Shown here one piece after another: positions 55,407-63,943 of a stretch of 64,000 nt of DNA. The number at the start of each line of letters is the position of its first letter. The stretch's first letter is position 1. Below the pieces are notes generated by a model. It was not told the origin of the DNA and searched no databases. It worked only from the letters and a program-made list of their open reading frames with translations. The position numbers were made by a program, and so were the translations under genes. Origin of the DNA: Idiomarina rhizosphaerae (GTDB lineage: Bacteria > Pseudomonadota > Gammaproteobacteria > Enterobacterales > Alteromonadaceae); assembly GCF_024159085.1 (NCBI RefSeq), contig NZ_JAMZDE010000006.1, forward strand, positions 356,479 to 420,478. The letters run 5' to 3'.

Positions 55407-56680
55407 TCCGCCTGGCCATGAAAAGCTTGCTGAACCGACGCGCGAGCGTACTTTTAACTGTTATAGCTATTGCTGTCAGTGTCACCCTATTACTGGCAGT
55501 GGAGCGTGTCCGTGACCAAGTGCAAAGTCATTTTGCCAATACAGTTTCTGGTACGGACTTAATTATTGGCGCCAGAACCGGACAGACACAGTTGTTGCTG
55601 TCTTCGGTATTTCATATTGGCAGCATGACCAACAATATGAGCTGGGAAAGCTTTGCCGATATTAGCAGCCGCCCTGAAGTCAGTTGGGCCGTGCCAATTT
55701 CACTGGGTGACAGTGTTCAGGGGTTGCCGGTTGTAGCGACAACCAATGCGTATTTTGAGCACTTTAAATATGCTGATAAGCAGCCTTTAGAGTTTTCACA
55801 AGGCCAACCTTTTGCCTCAGATAAAGACGTTGTATTAGGAGCTGATGCAGCCGAGAAGCTATCAAAAGCTCTTGGCGACGATATTATTATTGCCCACGGC
55901 AGCGGCGGCATTAGCTTTAGCGAACACGATGAGCATCCATTGACTGTTACTGGTGTTCTGCAGCGCACGGGAACCCCGGTTGATCAAGCGGTGCTGGTAA
56001 CCTTGCACAGCCTGGAGATGATTCACAGCGGTGGGGCCGGGCACGACGAAGAACATAACCACAACCATGAACACGAACATAACGATGCTCATGCCGACGA
56101 GCACGAGCATCATGGCGAAGCCCCGGCTGAAAGTATCAGTGCCGCATTACTTGGCTTAAAGGCCAAGCCTCTGGCTTTGCGCCTACAACGTCAAATCAAC
56201 ACCTATGACAAAGAGCCTTTAACCGCTCTGCTACCGGGTATGACGCTGCAGCAACTATGGAAAACCTTAAGAGTATTCGAGCAGGCTTTAACCGCCATCT
56301 CGGCTATGGTGGTGCTGATTGGTCTGCTGGGTATGCTGACCATTATGCTTGCCAGCTTAAGGGAACGCCGTCGCGAAATGGCGGTCTTAAGAGCCGTGGG
56401 CGCAGGTCCGGGAACAATATTCGGCTTATTACTCAGTGAAGCCCTGCTACTTACCGTGGTCGGCGCTTTCTCTGGCTTACTCTTGCTATATGGCCTGCAA
56501 TGGTCGTTGGCCGGCGTTATCCAGTCGCAGACAGGGTTAATCTTTACCAGCTCATGGCCCAGCATTAGTGAGTGGTGGCGCATAGTACTCGTGATTGGTG
56601 CCGGCTTTATGTTAAGTTTAATTCCCGCATGGCGTGCGTATCGCCAATCTCTTGCAGACGGACTTACGGTGAAAATATGA
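55403..56680 (+). CDS. FtsX-like ABC permease with histidine-rich loop
   Basis: One N-terminal membrane helix (about 12-32), a large extracytoplasmic domain (about 33-285) and three C-terminal helices (around 300-420) with LASLRERRREMAVLRAVGA, the FtsX/MacB coupling motif. Residues about 211-240 form a stretch dense in His, Glu and Asp (HNHNHEHEHNDAHADEHEHH), not expected in LolC/E or MacB and typical of zinc- or copper-handling loops. ATGA overlap with the DUF3299 gene. I recall comparable Vibrio clusters linked to zinc uptake (zrg); this is an inference here, not verified. Confidence 0.85.
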   Translation: MIRLAMKSLLNRRASVLLTVIAIAVSVTLLLAVERVRDQVQSHFANTVSGTDLIIGARTGQTQLLLSSVFHIGSMTNNMSWESFADISSRPEVSWAVPISLGDSVQGLPVVATTNAYFEHFKYADKQPLEFSQGQPFASDKDVVLGADAAEKLSKALGDDIIIAHGSGGISFSEHDEHPLTVTGVLQRTGTPVDQAVLVTLHSLEMIHSGGAGHDEEHNHNHEHEHNDAHADEHEHHGEAPAESISAALLGLKAKPLALRLQRQINTYDKEPLTALLPGMTLQQLWKTLRVFEQALTAISAMVVLIGLLGMLTIMLASLRERRREMAVLRAVGAGPGTIFGLLLSEALLLTVVGAFSGLLLLYGLQWSLAGVIQSQTGLIFTSSWPSISEWWRIVLVIGAGFMLSLIPAWRAYRQSLADGLTVKI

Positions 56681-57150
56681 AGAAGTTATTTGCGGTTGCA
56701 CTCTTAATGCTAACCCTTCCCGCATTCGCGGCTGCTGAAAAAATTGGCTGGAAGGATCTCATCCCTGAAGGATTTACTCCGCCTCCGGTCAAGCCTCAGT
56801 CATATTATGATGCCAATCCTGACGAAGACAAGCAGGTTAGCCTGGACGCGCCTGTAGTTAAATCTCTGGATGGTAAGAAAGTGCGTATCCCTGGCTACGT
56901 TGTGCAACTGGAAGGCAACGCCGATAACGTCACTGAATTTTTACTGGTGCCTTATTTTGGTGCGTGCATTCACGTTCCGCCACCACCGCCCAACCAGATT
57001 ATTCACGTTGAATACCCGGAAGGTGTTCCCTACGAAAACACTTATGATGCCGTTTGGATAGAAGGCACCATTAAGGTAGAACGCAAAGAGGGTGACCTCG
57101 CCGTTGTAGGCTATCAGATGAAAGCTGATAGCGTAGAAGTCTATAACTAA
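56677..57150 (+). CDS. DUF3299 exported protein
   Basis: A signal peptide (MKKLFAVALLMLTLPAFA) leads a 139-residue mature protein with the DUF3299 pattern: GWKDLIPEGFTPPP, KVRIPGYVVQLEG, LLVPYFGACIHVPPPPPNQI. The single Cys and His in the GACIH motif are invariant-looking and could bind metal or a thiol partner. It overlaps the permease gene and should be its periplasmic partner. Its 3' end overlaps the convergent regulator gene by 4 bp. A role in metal uptake is inference from the His-rich permease. Confidence 0.8.
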   Translation: MKKLFAVALLMLTLPAFAAAEKIGWKDLIPEGFTPPPVKPQSYYDANPDEDKQVSLDAPVVKSLDGKKVRIPGYVVQLEGNADNVTEFLLVPYFGACIHVPPPPPNQIIHVEYPEGVPYENTYDAVWIEGTIKVERKEGDLAVVGYQMKADSVEVYN

Positions 57151-59360
57151 GAATAACTCATTTGCTTTTGTAACAAGCAAATTAACTGGTCAGCGGGCAT
57201 TGGTTTAGCAAAGAAAAAACCTTGCCCCTCAGTGCAGTCCAACCCTAAAAAGTAGTCCAGTTGTGACTGCTCTTCGATACCTTCAGCCAGCACTTTTAAA
57301 CCTAAACGACGAGCCATGTCGACAATAGTCTCTATGATGATCTTGCCGCTCTTCTCATCTGAATTATTCACAAAAGTTTTGTCTATTTTAATTCGATCCA
57401 GAGGCAGTTTTTGTAAGTAACTGAGTGATGAAAAGCCGACGCCGAAATCATCAATTGCCACCTGAATTCCCTGCTGCTTCAAACGCCTTAAAATATCTGC
57501 AACCAGATCAGGGTCTTCCATCACAATACTTTCTGTAATTTCCAGCTCAATTCGCTTCGGATCAATTCCCCACTGTTCTATTTGCTTTTCGACTAGCTCA
57601 GGGAAGTCGCGCTTTCGAAATTGTGGTACTGAAACATTTACCGCTACCCGAAGCTGGGGTAACCCAATTTCATCGAAAGCATTAATTTGACGACAGGCTT
57701 CTTCAATAACCCAGGAGCCTATTTCTACAATCAACCCTGAATATTCAGCTAAAGGAATGAACTCTGCAGGAGAAATAAAAGAACCGTCGCTTTGAGGCCA
57801 GCGTAGAAGAGCTTCTACACCTACCACTTTTTTCGTTCTTAGCTCAACTTGCGGCTGATACCAAACCTGCAGTTTTCTATTGGCAAAATCGGCGCGCAGC
57901 CGGCGAACCAGATGAAGTCGGCGTTGGGTGTCTTGTTCCATCGACGGTTCATAATAGTTGTAGCGGTCAAAAGAGTTATTTTTCGCATTTTTTAAAGCGA
58001 TATAAACTTGCTTCAACAACCCTTTGCCATTAACACTCTCAGGGTTTGCCGCTGAAGCAAAGCCACAGGTTACCCGCAGCGGTATGTAATGCTCTCCGGC
58101 TCTAAAAGGTAAGGCAAAAAGCTCGCTGAAGGCATTAGGAGTGACAATATTAACAGGACCATAAATGCCAAATACGTCGGCAGAAATACGCGAAACAAAG
58201 ACTTTATCGCCAAGCTGATCTGTCAAACGAAGCGCCACAGCACGCAGCAGTAAATTTCCCACATCCTGACCTAGTCCATCGTTAACATCAGAAAAGTGGT
58301 CAATGTCGATGACAGCAATCATTTTGTCCTTGTCCGGCTTTTCCGACAGCTCTTGAAGACACCGTGTAAATTCGGCCCGATTCGGGATACCGGTTAAAGG
58401 ATCAAGGTACGCCGCAGTCTGCAATTCTTCGAATAAATTCGCGTTTTCGAAACCAACCGCAATATTGGCTAAAAAGACTTCCAGCAATTCCTGGTCATAC
58501 TCAGCGACAATATTCTTTGTCTCTATGTAGGCCGCCGCCTGATGTGCCTGTCCATCAATAAAGAAAACCGTGGCCGTGTCTGTATGAATATGGCGCTGTT
58601 CATTCAGGCATTTTCTGACATTTCTTTCTATTTCATCAGAATTAAGAGTGGATAGGCTCTTATTAATACTATCCGCAAAGTGACCGGCAGCTCCGAGTAC
58701 CAGAATATCGTTGTCTTTATGGGGCGCTCTGGCACCAACTATCCCTTCGGCACGCAAACCAAGCAAGGAGGCTATTTGCGTGACCACCCCTTCAGAAAAG
58801 TTAACAATGGAGTGCTTTTCCATTAAGTTGGAAGCCGAGTGAATGATCTTGCGTAATCCCCGACGATTTTCGTTAATGGTACAAAGTTGCTGATACGAGC
58901 GAACAGCGGAAAATACAGTGGTTAAAAGACGGCTTCTTGTGAGTTCTGTTTTTGTCTTGTAGTCGTTAATATCATAGTTTTTTACAACGCTTTCTTCGGG
59001 AGCATAACCCGGTTGTCCCGTTCGCAGAACAATCCGGATCTCGTCATTGCCTAACTGCTCTCTAATAGCCTGAGCCACTTTTAAACCGGCGTCATCGGTT
59101 TCCATCACAACATCAAGCAATACCATGGCAATGTCGTCATGTTCTGTCAGGCGATCAAGCGCTTCACTACCACTATACGCATGGAAGAATTCCAACTGGC
59201 GACCACTAATAATAACATCAGCAAGTGCCATTTTAGTGACCGCATGAATTTCCTGATCATCATCGACAATCAGAATTTTCCAGAAGCCCTTACTGTATTC
59301 TGTCGGAGTTACTTCATCGTCGTCGTGAAGAAACAGTGGTTCATCTTGACTACTGACCAT
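57147..59360 (-). CDS. response regulator with DUF3369, degenerate GGDEF and EAL domains
   Basis: Domains in order: receiver (about 27-150, IVDDDQE acidic pocket, phospho-acceptor D83 in VLLDVVMET); DUF3369 (about 165-320), a linker domain typical of this regulator class; GGDEF-like domain (about 325-480) whose signature reads SADVF in place of GGDEF; EAL domain (about 490-735) with intact EALLRW, DDFGVGFSSLSYLQ and FAKPMPADQ. The protein is therefore probably a c-di-GMP phosphodiesterase controlled by phosphorylation, with an inactive cyclase half that may sense GTP. No histidine kinase gene is adjacent. Confidence 0.9.
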   Translation of the reverse strand: MVSSQDEPLFLHDDDEVTPTEYSKGFWKILIVDDDQEIHAVTKMALADVIISGRQLEFFHAYSGSEALDRLTEHDDIAMVLLDVVMETDDAGLKVAQAIREQLGNDEIRIVLRTGQPGYAPEESVVKNYDINDYKTKTELTRSRLLTTVFSAVRSYQQLCTINENRRGLRKIIHSASNLMEKHSIVNFSEGVVTQIASLLGLRAEGIVGARAPHKDNDILVLGAAGHFADSINKSLSTLNSDEIERNVRKCLNEQRHIHTDTATVFFIDGQAHQAAAYIETKNIVAEYDQELLEVFLANIAVGFENANLFEELQTAAYLDPLTGIPNRAEFTRCLQELSEKPDKDKMIAVIDIDHFSDVNDGLGQDVGNLLLRAVALRLTDQLGDKVFVSRISADVFGIYGPVNIVTPNAFSELFALPFRAGEHYIPLRVTCGFASAANPESVNGKGLLKQVYIALKNAKNNSFDRYNYYEPSMEQDTQRRLHLVRRLRADFANRKLQVWYQPQVELRTKKVVGVEALLRWPQSDGSFISPAEFIPLAEYSGLIVEIGSWVIEEACRQINAFDEIGLPQLRVAVNVSVPQFRKRDFPELVEKQIEQWGIDPKRIELEITESIVMEDPDLVADILRRLKQQGIQVAIDDFGVGFSSLSYLQKLPLDRIKIDKTFVNNSDEKSGKIIIETIVDMARRLGLKVLAEGIEEQSQLDYFLGLDCTEGQGFFFAKPMPADQLICLLQKQMSYS

Positions 59361-59456
59361 GCGTTGAGGCCATCCATTTATAAGAAGTTACAAACATATA
59401 ACAATTTAGCTTATATGCTGAACGACCTGCAAGCTTTGAATAGTCTAATTAATCGA

Positions 59457-60146
59457 TTAAAAGTGAACTTCGACTCCAACAAATGGGCCTTTAAAGGTCA
59501 CATCTGAATAAATATTATCAACATCATCCAGTTCTATCACCGAATGGCGATAACCTGCATTAAGGCTTACATCGACAGCTAAATTATCAACTAAACGATA
59601 CTCGACGCCAATTTGCGCATCCTGAACTTTACTGTCTTTCACGCTAAGCGCACTAGCATCAGCAAAGAAGGTCCAGTCGGTAGCCGGTATTCCCACTCGC
59701 GCTGCTACATAGGCTGTAGGCACAACAACGGAAAAGTCCTGGCGGCCAATAGTATCGCTACCGAGTACCCACAAACTGCCGTCGAAATCCATAGCATTGA
59801 CGCCAATATCAAATGAGACTAAATCATTATCGAAAATTTCGTAGTAAAAAATGTAATCTCTATGACTAAAGTCATTTTTCCCGTAGTCACTGGTAACTTC
59901 CAAACTATTTTCCCGTACTTTAATATTTGGGATGAATGGAACCGGGTGCTCCAATGCAATGTAATAACTGCTTTGGTTTTCATCCTCGAAATTAGGTTCT
60001 ATTACGTTAGAAGCAAAAGCATACTCGCCTTCACTGTCGGCATCCCAGAATTGTCCACCGGCATAAACACCAAAAACTGTATCAGCCAGCGCACTGGCAG
60101 GAGCAACCGCTAACGCAACGGCTAACACTAATGTCTTTTTATACAT
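59457..60146 (-). CDS. outer-membrane beta-barrel protein (TIGR04219-like)
   Basis: A signal peptide (MYKKTLVLAVALAVAPASALA) precedes a 208-residue mature domain of alternating polar and hydrophobic strands ending in an aromatic residue (VGVEVHF), typical of a barrel. DTVFGVYAGGQFWDADSEG at the mature N-terminus is the pattern of the TIGR04219 outer-membrane family. About eight to ten strands can be guessed. Function unknown. Single gene; no strong terminator found downstream. Confidence 0.8.
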   Translation of the reverse strand: MYKKTLVLAVALAVAPASALADTVFGVYAGGQFWDADSEGEYAFASNVIEPNFEDENQSSYYIALEHPVPFIPNIKVRENSLEVTSDYGKNDFSHRDYIFYYEIFDNDLVSFDIGVNAMDFDGSLWVLGSDTIGRQDFSVVVPTAYVAARVGIPATDWTFFADASALSVKDSKVQDAQIGVEYRLVDNLAVDVSLNAGYRHSVIELDDVDNIYSDVTFKGPFVGVEVHF

Positions 60147-60173
60147 AACTCTTCCTATTAGATGTCGGATTCT

Positions 60174-60587
60174 CTATTTCTTCACTAGAAATTGAATGGT
60201 TTGTTTGGAGCCTGACTCAAAATGTAAGGTCAGAGAAAAGCTTTCTTTGGCTTCAAGCGGAGATTTCAAGCCAAATAACATAAAGTGATACCCTCCTGGT
60301 TGAAACTTAATTGTTTCACCCGGAGCAATAGAGAGTGATTTAACCTCTTCCATTTTCATCACGTCGCCCGACATTGTGTGTCGATGTATTTCGGCTACTT
60401 TAGTGACGTCTGAGCTGATACGAGTAATTTCGACAGGGGCATCATTCAGGTTTTCAAGTGTGGCATAAGCGGCACCATTTTCGGTTCCAGGTATAGTCGC
60501 ACGAGCCCAGGCATCGTCAATTTTTAATGTCTCGGCGGCGACTATAACCGGTAACAAACTCAATACAGCAATTATTGTTTTAAACAT
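60174..60587 (-). CDS. periplasmic copper chaperone of the PCuAC family
   Basis: A signal peptide (MFKTIIAVLSLLPVIVAAE) and a single PCuAC domain: IDDAWARATIPGTENGAAYA is the N-terminal signature, and the copper ligands are the His and Met of EIHRHTMSGDVMKMEEV and HFMLFGLKSPL. 137 aa. The family binds Cu(I) and delivers it to cytochrome oxidase. No oxidase or SCO gene is adjacent here. An 8-bp inverted repeat abuts the start codon. Confidence 0.9.
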   Translation of the reverse strand: MFKTIIAVLSLLPVIVAAETLKIDDAWARATIPGTENGAAYATLENLNDAPVEITRISSDVTKVAEIHRHTMSGDVMKMEEVKSLSIAPGETIKFQPGGYHFMLFGLKSPLEAKESFSLTLHFESGSKQTIQFLVKK

Positions 60588-60633
60588 AGCCTAAGCCTTA
60601 TTGGATTTAACTTAGGCTTTATATTACACGTGA

Positions 60634-60951
60634 TTAACCCGTTCTAGAAACCTTTGGTTTGCGAAATATAAAGTAAAGAACCAGAACACAAAGAATCAGC
60701 GGCCAAAAGAAGCCTATTCCACTGAGGATTAGCGCAATAAATGCTGCACCAGCGCCTAAGAGCACGCTGCCGAATACCGTGACCACCACAAAAAATACTA
60801 AGCCAACAAAAAATAAGCTGATCAATAAAGTAACTGACAACTCAATCACCGAGCCAAGAGCCATCCCGAACACTGAAAATATCTCTTCAGCGAAAAAGAA
60901 CAAACCAATAACAGATAAAACCAATAACCAGCCAAAGCTACGATTCGACAT
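60634..60951 (-). CDS. small integral membrane protein of unknown function
   Basis: Residues 7-90 are almost wholly hydrophobic in about three membrane segments, with a basic cytoplasmic C-terminus (FRKPKVSRTG). The frame extends to 60975, but the ATG at 60951 has GGAG 8 bases upstream and gives 105 aa. No family recognised. It is 46 bp upstream of the PCuAC gene and may be co-transcribed with it. Confidence 0.6.
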   Translation of the reverse strand: MSNRSFGWLLVLSVIGLFFFAEEIFSVFGMALGSVIELSVTLLISLFFVGLVFFVVVTVFGSVLLGAGAAFIALILSGIGFFWPLILCVLVLYFIFRKPKVSRTG

Positions 60952-61072
60952 GACAATAACTCCAATAGTGAGCAATTTAACTATACTTCCTTCTTTTAGT
61001 TACAACTACCATGCCAACTATTTATCTTATATATTTCAAATAGTTAAAATTTAAAACCTAAACCTGAAATAA

Positions 61073-61099
61073 AAAAACCGCCAATAATTGGCGGTTTTT
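61073..61099. terminator. bidirectional rho-independent terminator
   Basis: AAAAACCGCCAA (61073-61084) pairs with TTGGCGGTTTTT (61088-61099) around TAA, with flanking A and T runs. It terminates the TonB-receptor gene. Confidence 0.9.
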
Positions 61100-61123
61100 A
61101 CTAATATTAGCTCTCGGAGGCAA

Positions 61124-63523
61124 TTAGAATTTATATTCAACTTCCGAGTAGAAATAGCCGCCGTTGAAGCCGATAGGCGAGTTAGTTAATGGGTACTTAA
61201 AAATACCATTAAACTGATTGCCTTCTGAGCGCTCGTCAGGATACTCGTTGAACAGGTTTTGAGCTCCCACTCTAACTGCCAGAGCATCGTTCCACTGATA
61301 ACTAACGGTCACGTCTGTTATCCAGTTAGGACCGTAAGTCTCGGTTCCACTGCTGTAACCAATGGCATAGTTACCAAAATAACTGAACTGGACATTGCTG
61401 GTCCATTTGCCCTTAGTATGGGTTAAACCAATTGACCCTGAATGATCAGGAGTGGAGCGCGTCATACGTATTTGCTCATCACTATCAAACAAAACATCGT
61501 CCAGTCCGTCCAGCAATTGCGGAAGGTTAATAGAGTCTATCTCAGTATTATTATAACCGTAAGCTAACTGCGTTTTCAGATCACCGTAGTCGCCAATATC
61601 GAAGGTTTTACTGGCTACAATATCTATGCCTTTGGTCGTTGTATCAACGGCATTAAGGAAAAAGCGCGCATTTTCCGCTGATGTATTAGCAAGCGCTTCT
61701 TCCACAGCCGGAGAGTCTCCCGGAGCTACATCGCCGGATAAAATTATCCGATCCTCAATTTCGATTTGGAAGGCGTCAATGGTGATTGCCAGACCATCAT
61801 AACCATTCCAGACCATGCCCAGGCTAACGCTTTCAGATTCTTCGGGTTGAAGAGCACCAATACCCAGAGCCTGTGTTACCGGACTAATATTATTAAAAGT
61901 TCCGGACTGTTCAGGCTCCAGTCCGTTGCCGCGATCAACAAACAGAGTAGAGATATTGCTAAAGTACAATTGTTGTACGCTAGGCGCTCTGAAGCCAGTA
62001 TTAATAGCACCACGTACCGCAATTCTGTCGGTTAAATCATAACGACTGGAAAGTTTCCAACTAGTGTTATTACCGAAGTCTGAGTAATCTTCATATCGGA
62101 CCGCAGCGCCCCACATAAAGTCAGTTGTGAGCTGGTTTTCTGCTTCAACATAAACACCCACATTATTGCGCGACTCATCTACCTCCGAATCAGGAGAAAA
62201 TCCAGTAAAGCCCTGACTGCCACCGGGTCGATCTTCGTAGCCGCCGTTAATATAGGATGCTTCTTCACCGGCAATAACTTCATAAGAATTCTTGCGGTAG
62301 CTGATACCCATAGCCAGGGAAATTTCTGAATTATTCGCAAATGGAATAAAGCGTTGAGCGTCTAAGGTAACGTTGGATTCACTATTTTCCAGCGTACCTG
62401 CATCAAAAGAAGTAGGCGTAAGCTCAGGACCTAAAGACGCATTTAATGAGTTCTCAACGTTATACTGAAACTTACTGAAGCCATAGCCACCGCTAAAATC
62501 TAACGTCCATTCGCCGACTAACCATTCGTAGCCAGCATAAATTGAATGGTCATTAACGTCGGGGGCTAAAATAGGTAAAAAGCCATCCGGATACAATTCA
62601 GTTAATGTATTACTTTGAAGAGCCCGGCGATAAAATGCACCTGATTCAGAAGTGCGATCACTGATCCCACCGAACGCATAGAAATTACCTTCACCTATAG
62701 CGATATCGAGGTTAGCGAACAACGCAGCATTTTCGTACTCCGCATCACCGACATGGAAACTCTGTCTGTCGAAGGTCTCTTCTCTTGGATCGGGATCGCC
62801 ATTTGGCAGTTCTGGGTATTGTTGGCGCGGATCGAGCCCTGCACGGTTGGTTCTGTTTTTATGATGTAACTCACCAGACAGTGTTAGCGCACCGTCGTTA
62901 CCAATAGCAAAGCCTGAGCTGGCAGACAGTTTCCATTGCTCGCCATCACCTTTATAGGTTTGACCACCTTGTATACTGGCGTTGCCGCCGCTGTCGTTGT
63001 CTTTCAAAACGATATTGATAACACCAGCGATGGCATCTGAACCATATAAAGCCGCCGCGCCGTCCCGCAAGACTTCAATACGTTTTATTGCCGCCATAGG
63101 AATAGCATTCAAATCGACGTTCGAGCTGCCTCTTCCTGTTGTTCCGCTTAAATGAACTAAGGCTGACTTGTGACGTCTTTTACCATTAATGAGTACTAAT
63201 GTGTGATCCGGAGACAGACCTCTTAAAGAGGCTGGACGAACTGCGTCTGTCCCGTCTGTCACGGACGATGCGGGAAAGTTAAAGCTGGGTACCGCGTACT
63301 GAAGTGCTTTAGCGGTTTCAGTAATACCTGTCGCGGCTAAGTCCTCTCCACTAATGATGTCCACTGGTGCAGCACCGTCTGTTGCTGTTCGCATTGATAA
63401 TCGGGAACCTACAACCTGAATCACTTCCTCCACGTCTTGCGCAGAATCTTGTTGCGCTGACGCAACTGGCGTAATGAAAAATGAGCTCGCCAAAGCAAGC
63501 GTAATAGCATTGAAACGTTTCAT
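61124..63523 (-). CDS. TonB-dependent outer-membrane receptor
   Basis: A signal peptide (MKRFNAITLALASSFFITPVASAQ) is followed by a TonB-box-like EEVIQVVGSR. The plug domain (about 45-175) has TLVLINGKRRHK and IEVLRDGAAALYGSDAIAG, both standard. The 22-stranded barrel runs to the terminal YSEVEYKF. 799 aa. The plug is of the broad type seen in many marine gammaproteobacteria; the ligand cannot be deduced. No TonB, ExbB or transporter gene lies alongside and no Fur-like box was obvious upstream. Confidence 0.92.
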   Translation of the reverse strand: MKRFNAITLALASSFFITPVASAQQDSAQDVEEVIQVVGSRLSMRTATDGAAPVDIISGEDLAATGITETAKALQYAVPSFNFPASSVTDGTDAVRPASLRGLSPDHTLVLINGKRRHKSALVHLSGTTGRGSSNVDLNAIPMAAIKRIEVLRDGAAALYGSDAIAGVINIVLKDNDSGGNASIQGGQTYKGDGEQWKLSASSGFAIGNDGALTLSGELHHKNRTNRAGLDPRQQYPELPNGDPDPREETFDRQSFHVGDAEYENAALFANLDIAIGEGNFYAFGGISDRTSESGAFYRRALQSNTLTELYPDGFLPILAPDVNDHSIYAGYEWLVGEWTLDFSGGYGFSKFQYNVENSLNASLGPELTPTSFDAGTLENSESNVTLDAQRFIPFANNSEISLAMGISYRKNSYEVIAGEEASYINGGYEDRPGGSQGFTGFSPDSEVDESRNNVGVYVEAENQLTTDFMWGAAVRYEDYSDFGNNTSWKLSSRYDLTDRIAVRGAINTGFRAPSVQQLYFSNISTLFVDRGNGLEPEQSGTFNNISPVTQALGIGALQPEESESVSLGMVWNGYDGLAITIDAFQIEIEDRIILSGDVAPGDSPAVEEALANTSAENARFFLNAVDTTTKGIDIVASKTFDIGDYGDLKTQLAYGYNNTEIDSINLPQLLDGLDDVLFDSDEQIRMTRSTPDHSGSIGLTHTKGKWTSNVQFSYFGNYAIGYSSGTETYGPNWITDVTVSYQWNDALAVRVGAQNLFNEYPDERSEGNQFNGIFKYPLTNSPIGFNGGYFYSEVEYKF

Positions 63524-63616
63524 ACTGCTCTCCCTTATAATTATTACAGTGAATATAGCAGTAAATTAGCAGTTTGGTTCAGTCTGGAAAGCAATTAGGT
63601 ATAAGCAAACGTTATA

Positions 63617-63741
63617 GTAGCCTGATGCTCCTGCATCAGGTGAGGTGGTTGGAGATAAACGCGGTTGGGCGGAGTATTCAGTGACTTTGCCGGAGTACGT
63701 GGCGTACATCCACATCTCACCTGACGTGAACGTCAGGCTAC
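63617..63741. repeat. REP/BIME-like pair of inverted palindromic elements
   Basis: Two related units face each other. At 63617 GTAGCCTGATGC, TCCT, GCATCAGG and at 63741 (minus strand) GTAGCCTGACG, TTC, ACGTCAGG each form a hairpin headed by the tetranucleotide GTAG and followed by TGAGRTG. The spacer holds a smaller palindrome (GTACGTGGCGTAC). This is the structure of REP sequences mobilised by REP-associated tyrosine transposases; none is encoded in the window. Confidence 0.7.
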
Positions 63742-63752
63742 GGAGCAGACAT

Positions 63753-63782
63753 AAAAAAAGCCCCCAGCGTGAGCTGAGGGCT
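63753..63782 (-). terminator. second terminator of the rRNA operon
   Basis: Minus strand AGCCCTCAGC, TCAC, GCTGGGGGCT (one mismatch) then seven T. It closes the 5S-like segment. Confidence 0.85.
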
Positions 63783-63788
63783 GTTTTA

Positions 63789-63900
63789 TTGGTAGTCTGG
63801 ACAAGGTTTCGCAGAGCTCAACCTGTTCAGCGGGGTAAAGCCAAATGGTTGGCTTTACCAGGAACCCGCTTCACCCTACTCTCGCCGTAGCTCCACACCA
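63789..63900 (-). ncRNA. 5S-rRNA-like structured segment between tandem terminators
   Basis: Read on the minus strand it opens with GTGTGGAG...GCGAGAGTAGGG, resembling the 3' half of the adjacent 5S gene (GTGTGGGG...GCGAGAGTAGGT), and ends with CCAGACTAC, identical to the 5S end. Between these, about 70 bases unlike 5S form a strong hairpin (11-bp stem GGTAAAGCCAA with TTGGCTTTACC, extended by AGCGG/CCGCT, 63829-63870) and a smaller one. It is either a 5S pseudogene with an insertion or a 5S-derived small RNA. Confidence 0.55.
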
Positions 63901-63905
63901 GAAAT

Positions 63906-63934
63906 AAAAAACCCCAGCCGGTTTGGCTGGGGTT
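63906..63934 (-). terminator. first terminator after 5S rRNA
   Basis: Minus strand AACCCCAGCC, loop, GGCTGGGGTT then a T run, about 10 bases after the 5S end. Confidence 0.9.
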
Positions 63935-63943
63935 ATTTATTTG

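Noticed and set aside
56203..56583. 126-aa minus-strand frame
   Set aside because: Antisense to the conserved C-terminal half of the FtsX-like permease.
63645..63890. 81-aa plus-strand frame
   Set aside because: It spans the REP-like repeat, a terminator and the 5S-like segment, so it is not a gene.
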